NCBI GenBank assembly: GCA_033557465.1
Contig: CM066037.1
Span: 520,978,686-521,042,685, forward strand
Direction of reading: 5' to 3'
Source: Ichthyophis bannanicus
Lineage: Eukaryota; Chordata; Amphibia; Gymnophiona; Ichthyophiidae
Length of the DNA: 64,000 nt
Each line of letters starts with the position of its first letter. Positions within the stretch are counted from its first letter, which is position 1. Under the pieces are notes generated by a model that saw only the letters and a program-made list of their open reading frames with translations, was not told the origin of the DNA and searched no databases. A program made the translations under genes and the position numbers. This document shows, one piece after another, positions 28,071 through 38,425 of the stretch.

Positions 28071-28421
28071 GCAGAACTATAAAATGCTTTTCTTATCGTC
28101 CCTCCAGTCCAGTCCCGCACCTCTGGGTAGTGCACCTCCTCCAGCAGCTTGGAGACTGAGCATGTCCAGAACTGAAGACACCAGTACTAATACCGCTGGC
28201 ACTGCACACCAGCTCCCCCTATGCTCAGTCTCCAAGCAGCTGGAGGTGGTGAGCCAGGGGCTCACTGAGGAGCAAATAAGGAGTAGTTAGGGTTTCTTTA
28301 TTTGGGAATTTTCTTTCCTTTATCTTTTATTTCTTGCTTTCCGATTAGTTATAAAAAAAAAAAGAGCAAGCTGGGAGGCAGCAGCAAGCCCCATTTGAGG
28401 AGAACCGGAGACATTATCCTC
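28071..28421. other. Unassigned DNA with a near-perfect inverted repeat
   Basis: CCTCCAGCAGCTTGGAGACT (from 28136) and its complement (to 28245) can pair over about 27 bases around a ~58-base loop. No coding frame or known repeat seen. DIRS copy C starts right after. Confidence 0.4.
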
Positions 28422-28582
28422 TTTCTCCAGGACCAAGCAGGAAGTCAGTGCTCACATATGGGTGACATCGATGTCGATGGAGCCCCCATGCGGAGCATTT
28501 TCTCAGCTTTCTAAGAAAGCCTTTGGGAATACACCCACGCATGCGCGGTCCCCTTCCCGCCCAAAGGTGCCATCTTGCTCAG
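28422..28582 (+). repeat. DIRS left inverted terminal repeat (copy C)
   Basis: Begins TTTCTCCAGGACCAAGCAGG and ends at GGTGCCATCTTGCTCAG. The 12-bp palindrome position (28467-28478) reads ATCGATGTCGAT, one CpG change away from the perfect ATCGACGTCGAT of copy B. Confidence 0.85.
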
Positions 28583-28712
28583 TCTTTCCTTTTCCGTGGA
28601 GCCCAACGGACGTGAGTCTGTGTCACCTGGAAAAGTTTGATTTTTTTCTGCGATTTTCGCTCTTTTGTCCGGTTCGACGCCGGTTCCCCTTCCCGCCTGG
28701 GTCGGTACACTG

Positions 28713-28767
28713 GTATTTATTTATTTAACAATCATTTATATCCCGCATCTTCCAGAGTTCAGATGAC
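28713..28767 (-). repeat. Very short L2-type 3' tail in the 5' leader of copy C
   Basis: Copies D and E lack this segment. In sense orientation it ends GCGGGATATAAATGATTG followed by TTAAATAAATAAATA, the tail form of L2/MIR-type elements in this window. It is probably a severely 5'-truncated retroinsertion. Confidence 0.5.
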
Positions 28768-28874
28768 CCAATCCCTATTTTTCGTTTTTTTGCCCTTCAT
28801 GGCACGTGTTCGCACTCTTTTCTTTTTCCCTGGAAGGCCGGTCTTTTGACCTCGCGGGGGCCCTTTTTTCCCTG

Positions 28875-30788
28875 ATGGCCTCCAGCAGTTTTAAAAAGTG
28901 TGATCGTTGTAAGAAGCTCATGTCTCTTACAGACACACACAACTGCTGCCTGCATTGCCTCGGGCCAGACCATGATCCCAAGGTCTGTGTCCCGTGTGGA
29001 AAGATGTCCACCAAGGCACTCAGAAGCCGGCAGCATCAGAAGGAGAGACTTTTTTCTGACTCTGCCTCCGGCCGAGCCCGGACTTCGTCAGAGGCCTCGA
29101 CGTCTCGGGAGTCTGACCCCGAGCTTCGTTGGGGTTCCTCTGAAAGGGGGTCTCCCAGTCGGGAGCGGAAGAGGAAGCTCGTGAGGGCGTCGTCGGAGGA
29201 TACCCCTGTTTCCTCGAGGGCCAGGTCCCGGACCCCTGACCGCCACCCCGGGCCTTTGGAGCTGGAGAAGCCGCCTAAGGTGCCTCGTATAGAGCTGGAG
29301 TCCGTCGAGCAGGTAAGTCCTGTTGTCCTCAAGGACTCTCCTCCCAGGGAGCCGACGTCGGGCCCGGCGCTGCCGGGGCTCGAGTCGGTGGCTGCTGAGT
29401 CTCCTGAGCTTAGACTCAGGCTGACAGCCTTGGAGTGCAGACTGTCTGCCTTCATGGATCAGCAGCGGGTGCTGATGGCCAGCTTGACTGGTGCATCTGC
29501 CCCGACCACTGGGACGTCGACATCCAAGTCGACCCCGGAGACCGAGCCGGTTCTCGAAGCCATGAAGGCCCAAGTCCGGACTCGGTCACGGTCCCCCTTG
29601 ACCTCCCGTTCGGGACCGAGGGCATAGACGCCGATGCCCCTGGCGTCGGGGAGGGTGCTACCGGAGCCTGCACGGTCGGAGCCGCTCGACTCTTACTCAG
29701 ATGAGTCTGCGTGGGAGATGGAGGACAAGGAATCCCCCGATACCTTTCGGACTCGGTGTGTCCCTTCGGACTCACCGCAGTCCGAGCCCCGGAGTAGGTC
29801 CCCACCGGAGGACACCCGGTTCTCGGAGTTTGTGAAGGACATGGCCAAGGCTTTGGCTGTTCCTGCGGATCCCGAGGAGGAGCCTCAAGCCGAAGAGCTT
29901 GATGCCCTGCAGTATGACTCTCCCCCCAGGGAGGCCTTTACTGTACCGTTTCCTCCGATGCTGGAACGGCTCCTCTTCCGAATGTGGGAGGCACCAGCCT
30001 CGGCACCAGTTTTGAGCAGGCGGATCGATTCCATGTATCGAGTCCGAAAGAGCCCTGGATTCCAGAAGGCGCAGCTGTGCACCATTCTATGGTTGTGGAA
30101 TCGGCCATGCATCGTCTGAAGAGCCAGAAGATGCACTCTGTGGTGCCCCCCGGTAGGGAGGCCCGGAACCTGGATGCCATCGGCAGAAAGTGCTTCCAGG
30201 GCTCGATGCTTGCTTGCTGTGTCCAGTCCTACCAGCTGTACATGGACATGTACTTGCAGGACCTGGCTAAGGAAATAGCCGGGTTCTCTGCTGGCCTCTC
30301 TGGGGAACCTTTGCAGAGGTTCAAGACCTTGTCCTCGGGGATCCAGGAGTGCTCCAAATTCATCTCCCGGGTGGCCTACGATGGCTTCGAGGCTTCGGCC
30401 CGAGTAGCGGCGGCCGGCATCGGTGCTCGACGCCAGGCATGGCTACAGTCATCGGACCTCGAGCCGTGGGTGCAGAACAAGTTGGTCGATGTCCCATGCC
30501 GAGGTGAAAACCTCTTCGGCAAGCCCATGGCCAAAAAGGCTGCTGAGCTCGAGACCGAGACTCTGACAAAGACAAGGCTGTCCAGAAAAACTTCTGCCCC
30601 TTATAAGAAGAAGGGTTCGGGGAAAAAGGCCTTTCACCCGAGGAAGTCATCTGCCTACAAACCTTTCCCTCACTATCAGGCCTCCCCAGCAGGGTCAGCA
30701 GGCCAAGGGGCAGGGACATGGGCCCCTTAGGCAGAAAGCCCCCAAGCCTCCAGCTCCTGCTCCTACTCAGCAGGGAGGGGGTTTTTGA
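28875..30788 (+). pseudogene. DIRS Gag-like ORF1 (copy C)
   Basis: Starts MASSSFKKCDRCKK with the same Cys/His module as D (TDTHNCCLHCLGPDH, CVPC). The coiled-coil-like segment LTALECRLSAFMDQQRVLMA and the PPEDTRFSEFVKDMAKAL box are present. An in-frame stop at about 29625 (GPRA-stop), a frameshift near 30075 and another near 30690 break it. The gene ends GGGF as in the other copies. Confidence 0.85.
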
Positions 30789-30828
30789 CTCCCACTGCAT
30801 AGCCTCTCCACCTCTGCTGGTCCATCTC

Positions 30829-32698
30829 AGCACGGGAGGTCGGTTGGTCCTGTTTGCCCACCAGTGGCCGCTCATCACAAGAGATGCTTGGGTACTGAGC
30901 ATAGTCCAGAAGGGCTACCTGCTCCATTTCCATCAAGTACCCCCCTCCTACTTTCCAGGGGAGCCTCCAAGGCCTACTCTGCATCGAGAACTCTTTCTCC
31001 AGGAACTGCAAAGTCTCCTTCAAGACAGGGCTGTGGAGCCTGTACCTCCCCACCTGCTGGGTCAGGGCTACTACTCCAGGTACTTTCTTGTGCCAAAGAG
31101 AACTGGAGGTCTCCGGCCCATTCTGGACTTGAGAAATCTCAATAAGTTCTTGGAAACGTTCAAGATGCTTACTCTTGGAACACTGCTGCCCTACTTCCAG
31201 CAGGGAGATTGGCTATGCTCCTTAGATCTGAAGGATGCGTACACTCACATCCTCATTCATCCAGACCACAAAAAATACCTAAGGTTCGTGGTGGGAGGAA
31301 ACCATTTTCAGTACAGGGTACTGCCCTTTGGCCTAACCTCCGCCCCACGGGTCTTCACAAAGTGCCTGGCGGTGGTGGCAGCCTACTTGAGAAACGAGAG
31401 TATTTTTGTCTTCCCCTACCTGGACGTCTGGCTCATCAGGGGTCAGACTCTCCAGGAGGCCAGGCAAGCCACCCTCCGTACTGTCTCTCTCCTTCAGCAA
31501 CTAGGCTTTGTCATAAACTTCGCAAAGTCCACTTTGCTCACCTCCCAGAACCTGACGTTCATAGGAGCACGGTTAGACTCCCTGCAAGAAAAAGCTTACT
31601 TGCCAGCAGACAGAGCGGGAAGGCTGATGGACTTGGCCAGCCAGTTTCTAGACAACCCACTGGTTTCCGCCAGACTCTGTCTAAGGCTCCTGGGCCACAT
31701 GGCATCGACAGTGCATGTGACCTCCAATGTCCGCCTGAATATGAGGCCTGCACGGTGGTGTCTCAGAACTCAGTGGAGGCAGGCCACAGGAAGCCTCCGA
31801 GACAAAGTAAGGGTGTCCAAACCATTCTTGAACTCCCTGCAGTGGTGGCTACACCCCCCCCCCCCCCCAACCTTCTACAGGGAATTCCTTTTCAGGTACC
31901 TGTTTCCACTGTACTCATGACCGATGCCTCCTTGCAGGGCTGGGGTGCACATTGTCTGGACAAGCGCACACAAGGCTGTGGTCTCCATGGGAGGCCACGC
32001 AACAAATCAACCTGCTGGAACTCCGGGCGATACGCTTATCCCTCAAAGCCTTCTCTCACACCCTGGCCCACCTGTCTGTCTTGGTGCAGACAGACAACCA
32101 GGTAGCGATGTTCTGTGTGAACAAACAAGGGGACACGGGGTCTAGGCTCCTGTGTCAGGAGGTGCAGGCCCTTTGCTCTTTTGCACTTCGACACAATATG
32201 TAGCTCTGGGCAGTCTATCTTCCTGGCCAGGAAAATTTCCTGGCAGACAGATTGAGCAGGGTTCTACAACCTCACGAATGGCAACTGCACCCTTTGGTGG
32301 TTCAGAACATTTTCCTGAAATGGCGACTTCCATCCATCGACTTCTTTGCCAGTCCCCTAAACCGGCAGCTGCCCCAGTTCTGCTCCAGGCAACCGCATCC
32401 CACGAGATTCGCAGCGGATGCCTTCCTGATCTCATGGTCCAGGGGCCTTCTGTATGCGTTTCCTCCCACGCCCCTGGTGGCCCGAACCTTGTTCAAGATT
32501 CTAAGGGACAGGGCCTCGGTCATCTTGGTAGTCCCCAGATGGCCGAGGCAGCCCTGGTTCCCGCTTCTGTTACAGCTAGTGGTGGACACCCCACTCCCTC
32601 TGGGGTTGCAACCCGATCTTCTTTCTCAGGATCAGGGTTCCCTTCTGCACCCCAATCTCAAAACTCTCAATTTGATGGCCTGGAGGCTGCAAGGGTAG
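30829..32698 (+). pseudogene. RT - RNase H - MT-like (copy C), active site mutated
   Basis: RT motifs GLRPILDLRNLNKFL, CSLDLKDAYTHILIH and VLPFGLTSAPRVFTK are intact. The active site reads FPYLDVWLI: the second Asp of YLDD has become Val. A run of 15 C at 31854-31868 puts RNase H one frame away; 13 or 16 C would keep the frame. RNase H (VQTDNQVAMFCVNKQ) has a stop near 32201. The C-terminal domain has DFFASPLNRQLPQFCSR and LLYAFPPTPLV. No active enzyme. Confidence 0.85.
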
Positions 32699-32699
32699 T

Positions 32700-33715
32700 G
32701 CTGGCTCCCTGGGGCCTGCCTCAGGAAGTTGAAGAGGTGGTCTTGGCCTCTAGGAAGCAATCCACCAGAAAGACCTATGCCCTGAAGTGGAAACGGTTCT
32801 CCTTGTGGTGTGACCAACGCCAGGAGAACCCTTTCTCCTGCCCTGTGCCAGTGGTGCTTCAGTACCTGCTGCACTTGTCTAATCAGGGTCACGTCCAATT
32901 CTGTTCGGGTACGCCTTTCTGCTCTGGCAACCCACCACTCACTGGTGGAAGGGCACTCTTTATCGGTTCACCCCTTGGTGTCCCAGTTCCTCAGAGGCTT
33001 GCTCTTTCTAAAGCCTCCTCTCCGTCCACCAGCCCCTGAGTGGGAGTTGAATTTGGTCTTGCAGCAGCTTACTTGCCCTCCCTTTGAGCTGATGGCTACG
33101 TGTCCTCTCTGCTTCCTTTCTTGGAAGGCTCTTTTCCTAGTGGCACTGACCTCGGACAGACAAGTGAGTGAACTTCAAGCCCTGGTCCGTTTCTATAGGA
33201 ACAGTGTAGTCCTTAGGACTCATTGTAGGTTCCTCCTGAAGGTAGTCGTCTCTTTCCACCTCAATCAGGAGGTGGGTCTTCCAACATTCTTCCCTAGGCC
33301 CCATGTTAGCCGGGCTGAGGAGGTCCTGCATACCCTGGACTGTAGAAGAGCCTTGTCTTTCTACATTGATCATACTAAGGGTCATAGAAGGGCTACTCAG
33401 CTCTTCGTCTCCTTCGACCCAAACAACTTGGGGTTGCCTGTCTCCAAGCGTACCTTGTCCATATGGGTGGCGGACTGTATCACCTGGGCTTACAGGGCAG
33501 CAGACCTTCCCTTGCAGGGTCGAGTCACAGCCCACCGTGTCTGGGCAATGGCTGCATCAGTAGCTCATCTCCGTTCTGTACCGTTGGCAGACATCTGTAG
33601 GGCTGCAACTTGGTCCTCAAGCCAGACTTTTGCAGCCCCTTACTGCCTGGAGAGGGAGTCCCGTAGGAACAGTGCTTTTGGTCAGGCGGTACTCCAGAAT
33701 CTCTTTGAGGTTTAA
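32700..33715 (+). pseudogene. Tyrosine recombinase (copy C), catalytic residues lost
   Basis: One frameshift near 32888 and two catalytic changes. Box I reads SDRQVSELQAL (Arg to Gln) and HxxR reads HRVWAMAAS (Arg to Trp). Both are CpG-type changes. The Tyr (APYCLERES context) is still there. A few residues after LQALV (the DxPYT segment) are also missing. Confidence 0.85.
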
Positions 33716-33853
33716 GCAACTCCTGCCCTCCAGCCCTCTTGTTGGGCTACCGATGGGATCTGTTCTCAGTGAAATGTTTTCCCTGATGCGGGGGCTTCAC
33801 AGAGGGAGCTCTATTTTTCAGTCTGGGTTCCTGGTAGCCCAGAGCTAGGGAGT

Positions 33854-33953
33854 CACCCATATGTGAGGACTGACTTCCTGCTTGGTCCTGGAGAAAGAGT
33901 AGTTATTCACCTATAACAGGTGTTCTCCAGGAGCAGCAGGAATCAGTCCTCAC
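33854..33953 (+). repeat. DIRS internal complementary region (copy C)
   Basis: The left-end half meets the right-end half at GGAGAAAGAGTAGTTATTCAC. The predicted circle junction is CTACTC-TTT-CTCC. That agrees with the joins of this copy to its flanks. Confidence 0.85.
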
Positions 33954-34031
33954 AACCCTCCCTCCTCCCCTGGGAGTTGCAGTTGTATATAGTTCATTTT
34001 GTTTTTGTGCTGTCTTTTAGCTATGTCATCT

Positions 34032-34197
34032 GACTGAGCAAGATGGCACCTTTGGGCGGGAAGGGGACCACGCATGTGTGGGTGTATTCCCAAAGGCTTT
34101 CATAGAAAGCTAGGGAAATGCTCCGCGGGGGCTCCATCGACATCGATGTCACCCATATGTGAGGACTGATTCCTGCTGCTACTGGAGAACACCTGTT
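34032..34197 (+). repeat. DIRS right inverted terminal repeat (copy C), interrupted
   Basis: Runs from GACTGAGCAAGATGGCACC to GGAGAACACCTGT, where copy E begins. The missing end TTACAGGTGAGTAACTACTC is found at 39969-39988 after copy E. The palindrome position (34136-34147) reads ATCGACATCGAT. Confidence 0.88.
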
Positions 34198-34355
34198 CTC
34201 CAGGACCAAGCAGGAAGTCAGTCCTCACTTATGGGTGACGTCGGCGCCGACGGAGCCCTCGCGGAGCAATTTTCCCCAGCTTTCAAAGAAAGCCTTTGGG
34301 AATTGCAGCGCGCATGCGCGGTCCTCTTCCCGCCCAAGGGTGCCATCTTAGCCAG
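34196..34355 (+). repeat. DIRS left inverted terminal repeat (copy E)
   Basis: Starts TTCTCCAGGACCAAGCAGG directly after ACACCTG of copy C. It carries the GTCGGCGCCGAC palindrome at 34240-34251, the CRE-like TGACGTCG, CGCGCATGCGCG and the complement of the YY1 core. Confidence 0.9.
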
Positions 34356-34597
34356 TCTTCTTTTTTCCGCGGAGCCCTACAGACGTACCCGTCGTGTCCC
34401 CGCGAAAAAGTTGATTTTTCTTCAGAATTTCTCTTTTTTTCCATTCGGTTCGACGCCGGTCTTTTTCCCGCCGGACTCGCGACGCCGGTCTCGAGTCCTC
34501 TTCTTATTTTTCGGTTTTTCTGACTTAGTCAGTTTTTCGTTTCGGTTTTTCCCTGGCAGCCCGGTCCTTTGACCTCGCCAGGGCCCTTTTTCCCCCG

Positions 34598-36520
34598 ATG
34601 GCTGCCAGTGGTTTCAAGCGGTGTGGTCAGTGTGACCGAAATATGTCACTAACTGACACACACGACTTTTGCCTCCGCTGCCTGGGCCCGGATCATGAAG
34701 AAATGATCTGTGGGCCCTGCGGCAAAATGTCCTCCAAAGCATTGAGAAGTCGGCGGCATCAGCGGGATAGGATCTTCGCTGACCCCAGCCGTACCCGGAC
34801 CTCGTCGGAGGCCTCCGCGTCCAAAGGTTCCAGCTCGGACCGTCGCCGGAGTTCCTCCGACAGGGGTTCTCCCTCCGGGGACCATCGTCGTAAGGTGAAA
34901 CCCGCGAGGGCAGCGTCGGTGGACGCTCCTGGCTCCGCGAGGGCCAGGTCGCATAGCCCCGATAGCCGTCCCGGGTCCTTGGAGAAGGAGCATCTCACGA
35001 AGCGACCTCGCCTGGAGTCGGAGCTGCCTGCTCGGGTAAGTCCTGTGGTCCTCCTGGACTCGCCTCCGAGACAGCCGACGTCGGGCCCGACACCGTCGGG
35101 GCCCGAGTCGGGGGCTGCTGGGTCACCTGAGCTCGGACTCAGGTTGACGGCCTTGGAGAGCAGATTGTCTGCCTTCATGGACCAGCAGCGGGCACTGCTC
35201 GCTGGCTTTGCTGGCGCCGCTGCCCCAACCGCCGGGACGTCGACGTCCAAGTCGACCCCGGAGACCGAGCCGATCCTCGAGTCGATGCGAACTCGAGTCG
35301 ATCCTCGGTCGAGGTCACCCTCGGCCTCCCGTTCGGGACCGAGGTCGCCGACGCCGACTCCCTCGGCGTCGGGGCGGCAGGCGCCGCGCCCAGCCCGGGC
35401 CGACCCCACCGAGTCCTCGTCGGAGTCGGTCTGGGAGTCTGAAGAGGAAGAGTCGCCTGATTCTTTCCGGACTCGGTGTGTCCCTTCGGACTCACCGGAG
35501 TCCGAGCCTCGGAAGCAGTCCCCCCCGGAGGATGCCCGGTTCTCGGACTTCGTCAGGGATATGGCCAAGGCTTTGGCCTTCCCTGCGGACCCCGAGGAGG
35601 AGCCTCGAGCCGAAGAGCTCGACGCCCTCCAGTATGACTCTCCCGCAAGGGAACACTTTACTGTACCGGTTCCTCCCATGCTGGAACGACTACTCTTCCG
35701 CATGTGGGAGAGTCCGGCCACCTCGCCGGTCCTGAGCAAGCGGGTCGATTCTATCTATCGAGTCCGCAAGAGCCCTGACTTCCAAAAAGCACAGCTGCCA
35801 CACCATTCCATGGTAGTGGAATCGGCCATGCATCGTCTTAAGAGCCAGAAGATGCACTCCTCGGTGCCTCCTGGCAGGGAGGCCCGTAACCTGGATGGCC
35901 TTGGCAAGAAGTGTTTCCAGGGCTCTATGCTTGCGTGTCATGTCCAGACCTACCAGCTATACATGGGCATGTATCTCCGAGACCTGGCTAAAGAGCTAGC
36001 CGGATTCTCCGCTGGTTTGTCCGAGGAACCCTTGCGGAGGTTCCTGGCCTTGTCCACTGGCATTCGGGAATGCTCAAAATTCATATCCCGAGCAGCCTAC
36101 GATGGCTTTGAAGCGTCGGCTCGAGTGGCCGCAGCCGGCATCGGTGCCCGCCGACAGGCTTGGCTTCAGTCGTCTGACCTTGAGCCCTGGGTGCAGGACA
36201 AGTTGGTCGATGTCCCCTGCCGAGGCGAAAACCTCTTTGGCAAGCCCATGGCTGAAAAGGCTGCACAAATTGAGACGGAGACTCTCACCAGGACTAGGCT
36301 TTCTAGGAAGACCTCCGCCCCTTCCCAGAAAAAGAAGGGCTCGGGAAAGAAGTCCTTTTACCCGAGGAAGGCGGCTGCCTACAAACAATACCCCCATTAT
36401 CAGGCCCCTGCAGCTCCCCAACAGGGCCAGCAGGCCAAGGGACGGGGTAACGGGTCCCGTAGGCAGCAAGCCCCCAAGCCTGCACCACCAGCCCCTGCTC
36501 AGCAGGGTGGGGGTTTTTGA
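34598..36520 (+). CDS. DIRS Gag-like ORF1 (copy E), intact
   Basis: 640 codons from the ATG at 34598 to the stop after GGGF. Parts in order: Cys/His module at residues 6-40 (CGQCDRN, TDTHDFCLRCLGPDH, CGPC); Ser/Arg/Pro-rich low-complexity region (~55-170); coiled-coil-like LTALESRLSAFMDQQRALLA (~183-202); acidic Ser/Glu stretch; FSDFVRDMAKAL box (~315); conserved core HHSMVVESAMHRLKSQKMHS with LYMGMYLRDLAKE; and a Lys/Gln/Pro-rich tail. It is the best model of the family's ORF1 in this window. The protein is presumed to package element RNA; no known enzyme motif is present. Confidence 0.92.
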   Translation: MAASGFKRCGQCDRNMSLTDTHDFCLRCLGPDHEEMICGPCGKMSSKALRSRRHQRDRIFADPSRTRTSSEASASKGSSSDRRRSSSDRGSPSGDHRRKVKPARAASVDAPGSARARSHSPDSRPGSLEKEHLTKRPRLESELPARVSPVVLLDSPPRQPTSGPTPSGPESGAAGSPELGLRLTALESRLSAFMDQQRALLAGFAGAAAPTAGTSTSKSTPETEPILESMRTRVDPRSRSPSASRSGPRSPTPTPSASGRQAPRPARADPTESSSESVWESEEEESPDSFRTRCVPSDSPESEPRKQSPPEDARFSDFVRDMAKALAFPADPEEEPRAEELDALQYDSPAREHFTVPVPPMLERLLFRMWESPATSPVLSKRVDSIYRVRKSPDFQKAQLPHHSMVVESAMHRLKSQKMHSSVPPGREARNLDGLGKKCFQGSMLACHVQTYQLYMGMYLRDLAKELAGFSAGLSEEPLRRFLALSTGIRECSKFISRAAYDGFEASARVAAAGIGARRQAWLQSSDLEPWVQDKLVDVPCRGENLFGKPMAEKAAQIETETLTRTRLSRKTSAPSQKKKGSGKKSFYPRKAAAYKQYPHYQAPAAPQQGQQAKGRGNGSRRQQAPKPAPPAPAQQGGGF

Positions 36521-36547
36521 CTCACTAAGCATAGCCTCTCCCCCCCC

Positions 36548-38425
36548 GCTGGTTCCTTCCAGCACCGGAGGCCGGCTGGTTCACTTCGCCCACAGGTGGT
36601 CCAGCATCACCTCAGATGCCTGGGTGCTTCAAGTCGTGCGAGAAGGCTATCTTCTCCACTTCCACCAGGTCCCTCCCTCCTTTTTTCCGGGGGAACCTCC
36701 ACGACCCCCTCTGCACAGGGAATTACTCCTTCAGGAGTTAGCAGGTCTTCTACAGGAACAGGCGGTGGAACCGGTGCCCCACCACCTGAAAGGTCAAGGC
36801 TTTTACTCCAGGTATTTTCTGATACCAAAGAGAACAGGAGGCCTCAGACCCATCCTGGACCTGCGCAACCTCAACAAGTTCCTCGTGCGAGAGAAGTTCA
36901 AGATGCTTACCCTTGGAATCCTTCTGCCCTACCTCCAGCAGGGAGATTGGCTATGCTCCTTGGATCTAAAGGATGCCTACACGCACATCCTCATCCACCC
37001 AAGCCACCGACAATACCTAAGGTTTGTGGTGGCAGGAAATCATTACCAGTACAGAGTACTGCCCTTTGGCCTGTCCTCCGCACCGCGAGTCTTCACAAAA
37101 TGTCTCGCGGTGGTGGCGGCCCATCTCCGGCTTCACGGCCTCTGTCTTTCCGTACCTCGACGACTGGCTCATCAGAGCAGCGTCCGCTCTGGAGGTCACC
37201 AACGCCACGCGCCGCACGGTGACTCTTCTGCAGCACTTGGGCTTTGTTATAAACTTCGCAAAGTCCACTTTGCTCCCCTCACAGGATCTCGAGTTCATCG
37301 GCGCAAGGCTGCACACTCCTCAGGCACGAGCGTACCTACCGCTCGACGGGGCTCAACGGCTCATGGACCTAGCCGACCGTTTTCGCAGCCAGCCCCTGGT
37401 CTCCGCCAGGCGCTTCCTGAGACTACTCGGCCATATGGCTTCCACCGTCCATGTGACCCCCAATGCCCGCCTGCATATGCGGCCTGCTCAATGGTGTCTC
37501 CGCCAGCAGTGGCGACAAGCCACAGGCGGCCTAGCAGACCTAGTGCGCGTCTCCGAGCCGCTGATCTCGTCTCTCCGGTGGTGGCTTCAGCAGCCGAACC
37601 TGATCTGCGGAATGCCTTTCCAGTCACCTCAGCCGGCCCGGGTGCTGACAACAGATGCTTCCCTCCTGGGCTGGGGAGCGCATTGCCAAGGGGCACGCAC
37701 TCAGGGCCTCTGGACCACGTGGGAGTCTGCTCAGCAGATCAACTTCCTGGAGCTCAGGGCGATCCGCCTGGCTCTCAAGGCCTTCTCCCACCTGACTTCT
37801 CACCAGTCTGTCCTTGTCCAGACGGACAATCAAGTTGCCATGTTCTTCGTGAACAAGCAGGGGGGCACGGGCTCCTTCCTCTGCCGGGAGGCACAGAAGC
37901 TCTGCTCTTGGGCCGTCAGTCACGGCATTCTCCTCAAGGCAGTTTATCTCCCAGGCCAAGAGAATTACCTGGCGGACAAACTCAGCAGGATCCTCCAGCC
38001 GCACGAGTGGCGTCTGGATCCCTTGGTAGTTCAGAAGCTTTCTAAAGTGGGGCCTCCCCACGATGGATCTCTTTGCCAGTCCTCACAACCGGCAACTTCC
38101 TCGCTTCTGCTCTCGTCAGCCACACCCCCTTCGGGTTGCGGCGGACGCTTTTCTACTCTCATGGTCGGGGAGCCTTCTGTACGCTTTCCCTCCCATCCCG
38201 CTAGTCTCTCGGACTCTTTTCAAGGTTCTCCGAGACAAAGCCCTCATGATCCTGGTGGCCCCTCGCTGGCCCAGACAGCCGTGGTTTCCGCTCCTGCTGC
38301 AATTAGCGGTGGAGGATCCATTCCCTCTGGGGTTACAACCAGATCTCCTCACTCAGGATCAGGGGTCTCTGCTACACCCCAACCTCAGGTCTCTCAACCT
38401 GATGGCCTGGCTGCTGAGAGGGTAG
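36548..38425 (+). pseudogene. RT - RNase H - MT-like (copy E), two frameshifts
   Basis: The frame open from 36102 runs through the gag end and carries the RT N-terminus up to motif B (VLPFGLSSAPRVFTK). A 2-base deletion near 37140 shifts the YLDDW active site into the next frame (VFPYLDDWLIRAAS). RNase H is present (VLTTDASLLGWGAH, NFLELRAI, VQTDNQVAMFFVNKQ, NYLADKLSR). A second 2-base deletion near 38041 shifts the MT-like domain (DLFASPHNRQLPRFCSR, LLYAFPPIPLV). Both changes are clear by comparison with copy D. Confidence 0.88.
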
